Assembly: GCF_001552655.1 (NCBI RefSeq)
Contig: NZ_BCRP01000024.1
Location: forward strand, 1 to 34,525
Length of the DNA: 34,525 nt
DNA from: Alicyclobacillus kakegawensis NBRC 103104
Lineage (GTDB): Bacteria; Bacillota; Bacilli; Alicyclobacillales; Alicyclobacillaceae
Reading direction: 5' to 3'
Shown here: positions 1 to 7,356 of the stretch, piece after piece
Layout: each line of letters starts with the position of its first letter
Numbering within the stretch: position 1 is the first letter of the stretch
Translations under genes and position numbers: made by a program
The notes under the pieces: model-generated
The model's input: the letters and a program-made list of their open reading frames with translations, nothing else
Told to the model about the DNA's origin: nothing
The model's database searches: none

Positions 1-346
1 CCGTTCCAAACATCCCTTCGATCTCCCCGGCCTTAGGCCGCCGGCCGTTCACCGTGAGCACGGAGGCTTTCTTTCCGGTTCGCGTCCGCGCGAGTATGAT
101 TTCCTTGCCCGCAGCGTCCACGAATGTGACCACGACCGCCATATCCTTAGCTCCCAGGCGCATCAGGCTTTCGTCCTGCTTGGACTTGCCCAGGATGTTG
201 GTGCCGTAAAGACACCACACCACAGCCTCAGCCAACGTGGACTTGCCTGCGCCATTGTGGCCGTAAATGGCGGTCACAGGGCCAAATTCGAACGTTTGCT
301 TCTCATAGCAGCGGAAATTTTCGAGGGTAATCGTCTTGATATGCAT
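1..346 (-). CDS. SbcC/Rad50-type AAA ATPase, N-terminal part only
   Basis: This gene runs off the left edge, so only about 115 N-terminal residues are visible. The protein starts MHIKTITLENFRCYE and has a Walker A motif GHNGAGKST near residue 30. This is the layout of the SMC-like RecF/SbcC/Rad50 ATPases, which act in DNA repair or phage and plasmid recombination. A start six bases upstream (ATG ACG ATG) is possible. I prefer 346 because AAAGGA then lies 9 nt away. Family assignment is good from the N-terminus. Whether it is SbcC, RecF-like or a phage AAA protein cannot be decided without the rest. Confidence 0.8.
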   Translation of the reverse strand, partial: MHIKTITLENFRCYEKQTFEFGPVTAIYGHNGAGKSTLAEAVVWCLYGTNILGKSKQDESLMRLGAKDMAVVVTFVDAAGKEIILARTRTGKKASVLTVNGRRPKAGEIEGMFGT

Positions 347-470
347 CGTCATCCGTCCTTTCCGTGGATTTGTAGCCACACAAACCCACGGACGGTGCCG
401 GGGCTTGTGTGACATGCCCCGCACACGCGTGCAGGAGGTTCAGATGCTTTTCCGAGAGGTTTCTTGTTGC

Positions 471-1067
471 TCAGATCGTTACCAAGGACATTTCGTCATG
501 CCAAAGGTCATAGATGAAACCGATCCCCTTGGCCGTAACTAACGTTTGCGTGACGTTGACGACTTTGTCCTTTCGAGTGGTACTGACTTCGCGGACTTTG
601 AAATAGCCGCGATCCAGATACTCCTGATACGGCAGGTTGTGTTTCATGAGCACCTTCTTCTCTCGTAGGAACTTAAACAGCCGGTTCCGACCCGTTCCCA
701 GAGCTTTTGCAACCTGGGCGATCGTCTGAGCATTCTCGCCCGACAGAAGCACACCATATGCTTCTGCCTTTGGCGCAAGCGCTTGGACCTGCTCCTGCAA
801 GCGAAGTCGCTGCTTTTCCGTGTCAACGAGCGCTTCTAGTGCCTCGAGGTAGTTGGACGGCAGCTTTCGCCCGTCCACGTACATTCCGGGCTTAACGTAC
901 ATCCCCGTCTTGCGGATCTGAGGGAGCACCTCATGGACTACCCAGCGCTTGAACTGCTTGGCCTCCGGTTTGCGGCTGCGGAGGACCAAAGAATACAACC
1001 CAGGCTCGTTGACGACGGTCATTTTCTGGTTCCCACCAGGGGTACTCACAGTATGAGTACCCTTTTC
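471..1067 (-). pseudogene. Phage antirepressor (Bro-N / KilAC), N-terminus lost at an IS insertion
   Basis: The visible frame holds the second half of a Bro-N domain (key string STPGGNQKMTVVNEPGLYSL) followed by a coiled stretch and a KilAC/ANT-type C-terminal domain (about residues 95-190). Phage antirepressors of this kind counteract repressors or control lytic genes. A GTG at 1049 could start a 192-aa protein. However, the open frame continues upstream as QEKGTHTV, which matches the normal Bro-N interior, right up to the right end of the tnpB element at about 1068. The first roughly 50 residues of Bro-N are absent, and I do not find them on the far side of the element (2318-2397). The gene is therefore a 5'-truncated fragment. 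The KilAC part may still fold. Confidence 0.8.
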
Positions 1068-1240
1068 TTGACGTTCTCCACACGGCTAAAGCCGTGGGAT
1101 TCTTTCTCGCTTAATGCGAGCTACACCACATGTGCGGCCAGTACCGCACACCGATGGGGGACGCCATAGCCCCAACTACTGGGCCGTAGCCCAGATACTT
1201 TTGGCGAATATTCCACGCACCAACCGCATCCCTGTGGTAT
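1068..1240 (-). ncRNA. Candidate omega RNA of the tnpB element
   Basis: In IS605-type elements the guide RNA overlaps the 3' end of tnpB and ends at the right-end border, and the adjacent host sequence serves as the guide. Here the 3' end of tnpB is followed by the conserved right-end hairpin at about 1079-1098. The predicted guide is the antirepressor sequence just below 1068. The 5' limit is arbitrary. The call rests on family knowledge plus the hairpin, not on a covariance match. Confidence 0.4.
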
Positions 1241-2250
1241 CTGAATCCGCACTTGCACACGTACTGTCTGCCGTTGGGCTTGTGACATGTACCGCAGGAC
1301 GGACAGGTCTGAGACGTGTACTTCTCATCCTGCAACACCACATCCATGCCTTTGGCTTTGGCTTTGTACGTGAGCATCCAGCGCGTTTTTCCTGTGACCA
1401 TCTGATGAATGCGTTGGTTTGCGGAATGTCCGTAATCTACTCGTTGACGAATATCCCGCACATCGCCAACAACCAACGTCTGCACGCCTCTCTCGTGGAG
1501 CATGGAGACAAGTCGTGTGGTCTGCTTATGCAAGATATCTCGAATCTGGTTGTTGATTTTCGCAAGCTGCCTTTGTTTGCTCCATTGAAGTCTTCGCCAA
1601 CGTCGAGACCCCTTTTTCTTCCGGTCTAGGATGGAAGACAGTTTTGCCTTCAATTTGTTTTGATACTGTCGTTTGGAACGCAGTAAGCGACCGTTCAGGA
1701 TGATTGCCTTCTCCCCATCGTGTGCTACCGCCGGATGGATTTCTCCTAAGTCGATACCCACCACCTTGTCACCTTGGGGTTGTTCGTTGGAGTGAATATC
1801 ATAGACAGCCCGCAACTCGTACCCATCATTCCAGCCAAGCTCGACGAGTTTTGGGCAATCCCATCTCCACGGTACGATGAGCGGATCGTTGCCTTTACCA
1901 TTAGAAAGAATGAGCTTACCGTTTCTGAGACGAATCGCACTTGATTTCCACTGTACCTTGTAAAACCTTTTCCGTCTAAACGGCGGTTTTGCGTCTGGAT
2001 TGTCTTTTCTCCGTACTCTCCAGGATCGTAAAGACGAATAAAATGATTGAACCACCGCATCTGCGCTGTGTGCATGAAGTTTATTGGAGTTATGCCACCT
2101 CATCATGCTAGACGGCTTCAACCAAAGCCCCTTGTGTCGAACAATCCGCCAAAACGACGTGACGGTTCGACTGTACAATGCTCCCGCCGCCAAGGTGAGG
2201 TCGTCCAACTGCTGAGTTCTTTCAAGCCTCAGTTTTCGTACTTTGTACAC
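1111..2250 (-). CDS. tnpB: TnpB RNA-guided nuclease of an IS605-group element
   Basis: The 379-aa protein is of usual TnpB length. It has an N-terminal helical region, a RuvC-I motif GIDLGEIHPA near residue 165, a four-cysteine zinc ribbon (CPSCG, then CKCG) and RuvC-III with YHRDAVGAWNI. TnpB proteins use an omega RNA from the element's right end to cut DNA and help keep the element in place. The RuvC-II stretch reads LVVGDVRDI, with Gly-Asp where many TnpBs have a catalytic Glu. The start is GTG, with AGGTGAGAAG just upstream. The C-terminus runs about 25 residues past RuvC-III. Whether it is still an active nuclease is uncertain. Confidence 0.93.
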   Translation of the reverse strand: MYKVRKLRLERTQQLDDLTLAAGALYSRTVTSFWRIVRHKGLWLKPSSMMRWHNSNKLHAHSADAVVQSFYSSLRSWRVRRKDNPDAKPPFRRKRFYKVQWKSSAIRLRNGKLILSNGKGNDPLIVPWRWDCPKLVELGWNDGYELRAVYDIHSNEQPQGDKVVGIDLGEIHPAVAHDGEKAIILNGRLLRSKRQYQNKLKAKLSSILDRKKKGSRRWRRLQWSKQRQLAKINNQIRDILHKQTTRLVSMLHERGVQTLVVGDVRDIRQRVDYGHSANQRIHQMVTGKTRWMLTYKAKAKGMDVVLQDEKYTSQTCPSCGTCHKPNGRQYVCKCGFRYHRDAVGAWNIRQKYLGYGPVVGAMASPIGVRYWPHMWCSSH

Positions 2251-2357
2251 CTTCTCACCTCGGAATGAGCGCCCTTACCCACCACTAAAGTAGTGGGTTT
2301 GCGGGCACTATTTTTCTGTCAAACGATTCACTTCGTACGCCCTTCGTCCAACACCGC

Positions 2358-2397
2358 CGAGAGGGTTGCCCCTCTCGCACTGTTGAACGAGAGGGGC
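2358..2397 (-). terminator. Strong hairpin(s) at the 3' end of the ssb operon
   Basis: The last gene of the operon stops at 2398. Directly after it lies a perfect 10-bp stem (2368-2377 with 2388-2397, arm GCCCCTCTCG, 10-nt loop). A competing 8-bp stem with a 4-nt loop (2358-2365 with 2370-2377) shares its middle arm. There is no clear T-run, so it may be a weak terminator, an RNA-stabilising end or a folding switch. Confidence 0.5.
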
Positions 2398-2613
2398 CTA
2401 TCCCCCTTTCGAGTCTTGATCACCGGTGACGATACGGGCGAATTGGCAATACTTCAGTTGCTTCGCCATGTACGCCATCGTCTCGTCGATCGTGAAAAGC
2501 ACGAACGTTGACTTGTTTTTCCCGATCCAGCAAGGGATCCCGTGCCTCTCATAGAAGCGGCGTGCCTTTTTGGCGTCCGTCTCCGATTTTGTGGCGATGA
2601 GATAGGTAGCCAT
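2398..2613 (-). CDS. Small protein of unknown function downstream of ssb
   Basis: This is a 71-aa protein starting MATYLIATKSETDAKK. I chose the ATG at 2613 over an upstream start because AAGGAAG lies about 9-10 nt before it. It follows ssb by about 20 nt and is the last gene of the DNA-maintenance operon. It is alternating polar and hydrophobic with no cysteine pairs and no membrane segment: a short alpha/beta protein (a strand, a helix with paired Lys/Arg, FVLFTI strand, then helix). I do not recognise the family. The link with ssb suggests a role in DNA replication or recombination, but this is by context only. Confidence 0.6.
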   Translation of the reverse strand: MATYLIATKSETDAKKARRFYERHGIPCWIGKNKSTFVLFTIDETMAYMAKQLKYCQFARIVTGDQDSKGG

Positions 2614-2633
2614 AGTTTGTCTTCTTCCTTCTA

Positions 2634-3116
2634 TCACAACGGAAAATCATCATTATCCGTTCCAATCGGTATATCCTCCGCAAACGGATCCGCGAATGGA
2701 TCATCGTCGTATGGATACGAAGAGTTCGCGCCGCTACCTGCATTTGCGGTGTGTCCGCTAGATCCATCTTTCCCTGGGGACTGTGGTGCGTTTTTCTGGC
2801 TGCGTTCAAGGAAGCGGACACTCTGTGCCACAACCTCGGCCACGCGCACACGCTGTCCTTCGCGATTCTCATAACTGCGAATTTGCAAACGTCCGTCCAC
2901 TGCGGCCAAGCGCCCCTTGTGCAGATACTGCGCGCAGTTTTCGGCTGTTTTACCCCATGTGACAATGTTGATAAAATCAGCCTCTTGTTCCCCGTTTTGG
3001 TTAGTGTGCATGCGATTCACGGCCAGGGTAAACGATCCGACTGCCGTACCGCTTTGTGTGTATCGTAGTACGGGATCGGCCGTCAGGCGGCCAATCAGTA
3101 CAACACGATTCAGCAT
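2634..3116 (-). CDS. ssb: Single-stranded DNA-binding protein
   Basis: The 160-aa protein starts [15 protein letters not shown] and has the full bacterial SSB OB-fold over about residues 1-105 ([43 protein letters not shown]). A disordered Gly/Ser/Asp linker follows, then an acidic tip ending DDFPL, close to the usual DDIPF/DDLPF partner-binding tail. It coats single-stranded DNA in replication, recombination or plasmid transfer. AAAGGGG lies upstream. It sits 15 nt after the preceding gene in an operon with a primase-like zinc-finger protein. Mobile elements often carry their own ssb copy, and this is likely such a copy rather than the chromosomal one beside rpsF/rpsR. Confidence 0.95.
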   Translation of the reverse strand: MLNRVVLIGRLTADPVLRYTQSGTAVGSFTLAVNRMHTNQNGEQEADFINIVTWGKTAENCAQYLHKGRLAAVDGRLQIRSYENREGQRVRVAEVVAQSVRFLERSQKNAPQSPGKDGSSGHTANAGSGANSSYPYDDDPFADPFAEDIPIGTDNDDFPL

Positions 3117-3131
3117 GTTTAGTTTTCCCCT

Positions 3132-4202
3132 TTAAGACACAATCGCGAAGTCGATCAATTCCATACGGTTTTGCCATTTCTGTGATGGAGCCGTTCGGAA
3201 TCGAATCGCGGTGCCTTCTTTTAACGGTTTTAATTGACGGATTAGTTTCGGGTCGTCTGTTAAGACTTCGAGAAGCTGCCCGTCTATCGTGGCTAACTTC
3301 GCCCTGGCAACTTCTTTATTTGATTGATTGCGGCGGCATTCCACTTTCGCCACAGCCGCAATGTCCTCGTCGGTGGACACATTCGTATCAGATTGCGCTG
3401 ACGATGTATCCTCGTCAGTCACGTGATCAGTGGACTCACCCACGTCTTCCTCGTCCACCAAATTGGCATTGATGAACAAATCCTCAGGGAGTTCATTCTC
3501 AGGAATCGGTTCAACATTTGGCGTGCTCGCCGCAAGAAGCGGTGTTTGCTTGAGAAAGTCTGTGAGGCGCAAATCGTCGATTCCAAGCGTTAGGACATAC
3601 ACCGTCTTGGATTTGCCATCTGGATTGACGACCTTTGGCACGATCCGCAATTTGAGCGGGATCATCGCGATGCGCCCACCCGTTAACGCTCGGATCATTT
3701 GAATGCTTCCGTTGAGATTCACCGTGGTGTGGAAGCTTGTGGTGTCAATCTGCCAGACCCCAATTCCCGGTACGTCCGGCAAAAAGAATTGAAGTCGACC
3801 AAGCTCCTTGCACTTCCCTGCCTGATAGATTGGGCAGTCACGATACAGACACTGAATCTGTACCTTTCCGCCTTCTCCATCGGAGCGACGTGCAACTTCC
3901 CCATCCCCCTGGCAATACAGTTCATACCGGCCGTTTCCGCCTCGATAGGAGGATAGCCACTGCGGAAAGAACTGTTCCGGGTCGTTGGACGGGAAGGCAA
4001 TGGTGATCTCCTTCGGCTTGTCGCCATACACGTCATGGAATGCTTTGGCCGCCGCCTTGGAAGTGGAAGCGTCGGGTTTAACGACGAAGTAATCGACGGC
4101 GGTTGGGTAATCCTTGCCATTGTCATTGGTCTTGCGCACGCCTAGATGGATCTTGCCAACCCGTGGAATGCGCTGGACATCGCTGAAGCCTTTGATCGGC
4201 AT
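3132..4202 (-). CDS. Phage/plasmid-type protein with a cysteine cluster (recombination-directionality-factor-like)
   Basis: The 356-aa protein starts MPIKGFSDVQRIPRVGKI. I chose the ATG at 4202 because AAAGGAGG lies 9 nt upstream. An N-terminal domain (about 1-200) contains a cysteine cluster LYCQGDG, then IQCLYRDCPIYQAGKCKEL near residues 105-145, which is likely a Zn or Fe-S site. The rest has beta-rich text (VWQIDTTSFHTTVNLNG, then an ALTGGRIAMIPLKL core). An acidic, low-complexity stretch (about 255-300) and a basic C-terminal part follow. This layout resembles proteins of actinobacterial and firmicute phages annotated as recombination directionality factor-like or metal-binding hydrolase. 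I hold that name loosely. It sits just before ssb, fitting a role in element DNA metabolism. Confidence 0.7.
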   Translation of the reverse strand: MPIKGFSDVQRIPRVGKIHLGVRKTNDNGKDYPTAVDYFVVKPDASTSKAAAKAFHDVYGDKPKEITIAFPSNDPEQFFPQWLSSYRGGNGRYELYCQGDGEVARRSDGEGGKVQIQCLYRDCPIYQAGKCKELGRLQFFLPDVPGIGVWQIDTTSFHTTVNLNGSIQMIRALTGGRIAMIPLKLRIVPKVVNPDGKSKTVYVLTLGIDDLRLTDFLKQTPLLAASTPNVEPIPENELPEDLFINANLVDEEDVGESTDHVTDEDTSSAQSDTNVSTDEDIAAVAKVECRRNQSNKEVARAKLATIDGQLLEVLTDDPKLIRQLKPLKEGTAIRFRTAPSQKWQNRMELIDFAIVS

Positions 4203-4228
4203 GGTCTTCTTCCTCCTTTCGCCAGGGA

Positions 4229-4289
4229 AGCAAAAAACGCCAATACGAAGCCAGCGTGCATGCAGAACACACTGTTCTCGTTGGCGTTT
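4229..4289 (-). terminator. Long-stem terminator after hicA
   Basis: On the minus strand a 9-bp stem (4281-4289 with 4235-4243, arms AAACGCCAA/TTGGCGTTT) encloses about 37 nt containing a smaller hairpin (GAACA/TGTTC). It ends in a TTTTTT run at 4232-4237. It lies between the hicA stop (4327) and the start of the next gene (4202), so it probably limits read-through from hicBA into the ssb block. A second element of the same design occurs at 5677-5746. Confidence 0.6.
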
Positions 4290-4326
4290 CTTCACCCGTT
4301 GGGGTGTCAAAAATTTTATGGTGCTT

Positions 4327-4548
4327 TTATTTGAGGTAGTCGAGAAGTTGATCGGATGTCAGACTTGCTTGATGCAAGATCTCTTGTAAGGTCCCACGTT
4401 TAATGGGGTTATGATTGGGGACGACAACGACGTGCCCATTTGCGTTTTCCAAGATCACATGAGAACCGGATTGGCGTTTTACTTCAAATCCGGCCTTCTT
4501 TAGCGCTGCCAGAACCTCGCGGGCAGACAGTTGTGGAAGCTTTGGCAC
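4327..4548 (-). CDS. hicA: HicA mRNA interferase toxin
   Basis: The 73-aa protein is a typical HicA: a small dsRBD-like fold with the catalytic histidine in RQSGSHVILE (residue about 30) and the closing motif NHNPIKRGTLQEIL. HicA cleaves mRNA when not held by HicB. The start is GTG directly after the hicB stop (TAAGTG), so translation is coupled. The gene order hicB-hicA is antitoxin first. The pair sits inside the element's primase/ssb operon, where it would stabilise the element or serve in defence. Confidence 0.93.
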   Translation of the reverse strand: MPKLPQLSAREVLAALKKAGFEVKRQSGSHVILENANGHVVVVPNHNPIKRGTLQEILHQASLTSDQLLDYLK

Positions 4549-4773
4549 TTAGTCCACCTCGATTGTAGTCAAGGTGGAAGGTGGCACATCTTCAACAGTC
4601 TCTCCCTTGTCCTTCATGTACTGAAGGTACAGGGCGATTGCATCTCGCGCGTTCGACACGGCTTCTTCAAATGTATCGCCTTCCGTAACGCATCCCGGAA
4701 GACCAGGAACAGTCACGACATACCCGCCGTCGTCTGGATCAGGCGTTAACACGACGGAGAAAATCCTTTTCAA
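4549..4773 (-). CDS. hicB: HicB antitoxin
   Basis: The domain is a standard HicB: FSVVLTPDPDDGGYVVTVPGLPGCVTEG... with the helix EEAVSNARDAIALYL. It neutralises HicA. I chose the TTG at 4773 because GGAGGTG lies 7 nt upstream and the resulting 74-aa protein has the usual HicB length. An ATG at 4830 would add 19 residues (MSTISDILRAKGNST...) and has a weaker, more distant AGAGGTG. The short form lacks a separate DNA-binding domain, so autoregulation would depend on another region or on the longer start. The gene begins where the primase-like gene ends (stop at 4842). Confidence 0.9.
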   Translation of the reverse strand: MKRIFSVVLTPDPDDGGYVVTVPGLPGCVTEGDTFEEAVSNARDAIALYLQYMKDKGETVEDVPPSTLTTIEVD

Positions 4774-4841
4774 GTCGAACACCTCCGTGCTGTTTCCTTT
4801 AGCACGAAGTATATCCGATATCGTCGACATGGTTCCAGCTT

Positions 4842-5396
4842 TCACCTCTCAACTGACTGTGTTTCAGCCTGTTCAAGCATCTGTTGCAGACGCTCGATCT
4901 GTTCTCTTTTAAGCCTTTCGTGTTGCTTCCACTCGCGCCAAATCCAGTCGAGCTCGGCTTTCCGATGACGCCGCCATTGCACGGGATCAATACCGCCAGG
5001 TGCAATGCGCCGCGGCGTACGGAGTGTGAATCCAAGCTCAGCCAGTTGGGCTTTGGTGAGGGTTTCAGCAGGGTGCAGCCGGCGTTTGGCTCGCTTTCCA
5101 CTCTGCGGGTAGAGTTCCGCCTTCGCAGCCTCGAAGCTGATTCCTCGAAGCCACGCGTGGAACGCTATCACGCCGCCTTTTGCGCCACATTTGTGACAAA
5201 AGAACGTGTCTTTAACGGAGGATACGTACAGGTGAAACTGCCTGTTCGTATCGCCGCATACTGGACAGTGGGCCTTCCACTGGCCTGGGCGGTACGTCTT
5301 GAACAACTGGAGGTTGTTGCGTGAAGCAACTTCCTCGATGCTGATCAATCCGGACCTGCTTGACACGTGATGACGAATCTCAGACCCAACCGACAC
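4842..5396 (-). CDS. CHC2 zinc-finger (primase N-terminal domain) protein
   Basis: The 184-aa protein has a DnaG-type CHC2 zinc finger over about residues 20-95: HCPVCGD, then FFCHKCGAKGG, then VIAFHAWLRGISFEAAKAELYP. The TOPRIM and helicase-binding domains of a full primase are missing. They are replaced by a basic, helical C-terminal part (KRAKRRLHP, then KAELDWIWREWKQHERLKRE). Stand-alone CHC2 proteins occur on plasmids and phages, where they bind single-stranded DNA or act with a separate primase. The start is GTG with seven Gs, 6 nt away. It lies 20 nt after the preceding small gene. Confidence 0.85.
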   Translation of the reverse strand: MSVGSEIRHHVSSRSGLISIEEVASRNNLQLFKTYRPGQWKAHCPVCGDTNRQFHLYVSSVKDTFFCHKCGAKGGVIAFHAWLRGISFEAAKAELYPQSGKRAKRRLHPAETLTKAQLAELGFTLRTPRRIAPGGIDPVQWRRHRKAELDWIWREWKQHERLKREQIERLQQMLEQAETQSVER

Positions 5397-5415
5397 GACT
5401 ACCCCCCCAAGAAAC

Positions 5416-5598
5416 TCAGACTGTACGTGCTGTGCGCAAATCTGTCTGTGATTCTAAAGGAGGTTTTTCGGCAGTTGCGGTCATTTCGAGGGCTTGTTGG
5501 ACAGTTATCTTTGCGAGGTGCTCTCTGTGGGGATTGTCTCCGTCGCTCAGTGCACGAATGAGCTCCGAGACGTTGCGTGGTTTCATGGACTTTGGCAT
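5416..5598 (-). CDS. Small unknown protein, first gene of the DNA-maintenance operon
   Basis: This is a 60-aa protein starting MPKSMKPRNVSELIRALS, mostly helical and with no known motif. GGGAGAGAG lies 7 nt upstream of the ATG. The stop lies 20 nt before the primase-like gene, so the two are probably co-transcribed. The N-terminal VSELIRALSDGDNPHREHL could be one or two short helices binding a partner. I do not recognise it. Its reality rests on the ribosome binding site and operon spacing. Confidence 0.5.
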   Translation of the reverse strand: MPKSMKPRNVSELIRALSDGDNPHREHLAKITVQQALEMTATAEKPPLESQTDLRTARTV

Positions 5599-5676
5599 TT
5601 CGATCTCTCTCCCGATATTCTCCCCGCTAAGGCCGCCGGGGAGAAGTGTTTTCTCCCCGCGGCAGGGGATTCGGGA

Positions 5677-5746
5677 TCAAAAAAGGCAAACGCAAGCCTC
5701 TCGAACATTGGTCAATCCAAGTTCCAGACGCTTTGAGCGTTTGCCT
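5677..5746 (-). terminator. Long-stem terminator-like element in the gap
   Basis: On the minus strand a perfect 10-bp stem (5737-5746 with 5684-5693, arms AGGCAAACGC/GCGTTTGCCT) encloses 43 nt and is followed by TTTTTT. It has the same design as the element at 4229-4289. No protein gene ends just upstream on this strand, so it may end a non-coding transcript from the 5.75-6.4 kb gap, or stop read-through before the primase operon. Confidence 0.5.
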
Positions 5747-6420
5747 CTTAACTGCCCTAGAGCATAAATACCCTATGGCAGGATTCCCTTCTTACTTCTA
5801 AGTAGTTCTCGTTGCGTGCTCGTTGCCAATCCAACTAGCGTTAGATTGTGAGCGAGTCGCATTTCAACGGTTGCGCGACTTACTGCGCCCTGTCACCGGC
5901 CGCGCTTGCATTTACGGAAAGCTGACAGGGGAGATTGAACATCTGTCCCTGAATACCGTCTCGATTTGTGAGACCGACTCATATTCAGGTAATCCTATCA
6001 AGACAAGCGATAGGAAAATGGTGTTGTAGCCAAAGACTAAACCGACACAACCAGAACGCCTCAACGCAGCAGTTCCTGGAGTTGGCTATGGAAATCGGCG
6101 CGAACTTCCACACCTCTCACCTAGTGAGCTCCAGAACTCCGGCACTCACCCACTTAGGGGCTTCAAGTGTGCCTTCAAATACCTTTCCAATACACTATCA
6201 TCTTACCTCCCAATCGTTTCGATTGCAACATTTTAATCCATCCTCTCCGGGGAGGATGGCGCAGGCATACGTGTTGCAGCTAACTATCGGCTACAAGAAC
6301 GCAAATCAGAACACCTGCCGCAAACCCGATTGACCACAAAAAACGGACGACGGTATTGATTGATTCCAAGATGCCAAAAACAACCATATGCACATTGATG
6401 CACTCCCCATAAAATAGAAA
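5747..6420. other. Gene-poor stretch with inverted repeats
   Basis: I see no convincing gene here. ORFs on the plus strand (5823-6029, 5968-6333) lack ribosome binding sites and read as low-quality protein. Structures seen: an 8-bp stem 5948-5955/5982-5989 (CCTGAATA/TATTCAGG) enclosing a 5-bp stem GTCTC/GAGAC; a 7-bp inverted repeat TCCTATC/GATAGGA at about 5993-6015; and an 8-bp stem CCATCCTC/GAGGATGG at 6238-6259. It separates the Tad core from the ssb/primase operon, so it could hold an origin of replication or transfer, or be a decayed element. There is no iteron array. Confidence 0.45.
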
Positions 6421-6421
6421 C

Positions 6422-6439
6422 AGGCCCTAAACAGGGCCT
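6422..6439 (-). terminator. Terminator of the Tad/transfer core
   Basis: A compact perfect hairpin (AGGCCCT, 4-nt loop, AGGGCCT) lies 20 nt after the stop of the S1-domain gene. On the minus strand it is followed by GTTTCTATTTTATG. It probably ends the last block of the core. Confidence 0.7.
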
Positions 6440-6459
6440 TCTTGGACAATGAGATGTAG

Positions 6460-7338
6460 TTAAGCAACCGGTTCTGGCACCACATCGAGCACTGTTCCAA
6501 CGAGAACTTTTTCTTCGTCGTTATGCCCCGTAATACGAAGATTTATCCAAGTCCCTGTTCTTAGCATTTCACGTTCCCCACCCCGCCGGAACCGGACATT
6601 TACGCCGTCATGTAGTACGGCATACCCATTTGGGCCACGCAAAACGCGAACTTGAGCAAGCACATTGCCTCCACGAACGTATTTCCCTTTGTGCAGATCA
6701 TACGGATTTTCCATTGCGTCTTTCCGAGAAACGACAATGGTATTTCCGGAACGCTGATCCGTAACTTTAACAGTGACCATTTCTCCGATCTGCAACTCTC
6801 GAGGTTTGACGACATTAAAATCCACCAACGAAAGCGGCAACCATGTCGGGAAACCTCCTACATTTACCATGTATCCGCGAGGTAATCGTCTGTAAATCAC
6901 CCCTGTCCAGGTTGTTCCTGGCGTGATTTTCGACACATTCGCATTCTGCATGGCTTCTTGGGCTCTCTGCCGTGAAAACAGCAGAATGGGCCGTTCCCCG
7001 GTACCCGGATTAAATCTGTCCGGCATGACTGCAATGTACCGATTGTAATAACGGGTGAATCGATCTGCGCTTGGTAAACCCGACTCTGAAAGCGGGACAT
7101 GGCCAATTAGAGGTCCAAACCGAATCATCAGCGATTCTTCCTCATGCCATTCTTGCCCATCCGCCTTATTCAAGTAATACTTGATCCGTTCGGAACCGGT
7201 TACGAGGGCTTGTACAACCGTATCGTTGCTACGCCAGGACATAAACATCATCAGAGCGTGTTCGTCGCTATCAAACTGCTGGGGATTGATCCGCGCTCCT
7301 TCTGCAGTGATGTTCAGATAAACTGGAATTCCATCCAT
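6460..7338 (-). CDS. S1/OB-fold RNA-binding protein, unknown role in the Tad locus
   Basis: The protein is about 292 aa; I prefer the ATG at 7338 (GGGGG 8 nt upstream) to the one at 7344. The N-terminal half (to about 130) is unfamiliar alpha/beta sequence. About residues 135-210 form an S1-like beta barrel: PGTTWTGVIYRRLPRGYMVNVGG, then WLPLSL, then IGEMVTVKV, then IVVSRKDAMENP. A second OB-like segment follows (about 218-285: GNVLAQVRVLRGPNGYAVLH). S1 domains bind RNA or single-stranded DNA. It is the last gene of the fifth box-controlled block. A cytoplasmic nucleic-acid-binding protein beside a pilus locus fits a transfer or regulatory role, but the function is unknown. Confidence 0.75.
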   Translation of the reverse strand: MDGIPVYLNITAEGARINPQQFDSDEHALMMFMSWRSNDTVVQALVTGSERIKYYLNKADGQEWHEEESLMIRFGPLIGHVPLSESGLPSADRFTRYYNRYIAVMPDRFNPGTGERPILLFSRQRAQEAMQNANVSKITPGTTWTGVIYRRLPRGYMVNVGGFPTWLPLSLVDFNVVKPRELQIGEMVTVKVTDQRSGNTIVVSRKDAMENPYDLHKGKYVRGGNVLAQVRVLRGPNGYAVLHDGVNVRFRRGGEREMLRTGTWINLRITGHNDEEKVLVGTVLDVVPEPVA

Positions 7339-7356
7339 ATTCATTTCCCCCTCTGC

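Larger units (their letters stand above)
1068..2317 (-). mobile_element. IS200/IS605-group element carrying tnpB only (IS1341-like)
   Basis: The element is about 1.25 kb with no tnpA. The right end (minus strand) has the typical subterminal hairpin CCCACGGCTTTAGCCGTG and finishes near GAACGTCAAG at about 1068-1080. The left end has a second hairpin with arms CCACTA/TAGTGG around 2280-2297. The base next to the left end follows TTGAC on the minus strand (2318-2322), a plausible target and TAM-like motif. The exact ends are inferred to within a few bases from family resemblance. The element interrupts the antirepressor gene. Lacking tnpA, it would need a transposase in trans to move. Confidence 0.8.

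Noticed and set aside
4353-4375. TTGCTTGATGCAAG resembling the regulatory boxes
   Set aside because: The half-sites have the wrong order and spacing, and it lies inside hicA coding sequence.
5823-6333. Plus-strand ORFs (68 and 121 aa) in the gap
   Set aside because: There is no ribosome binding site, the composition is not protein-like, and the starts and stops do not fit neighbouring genes.
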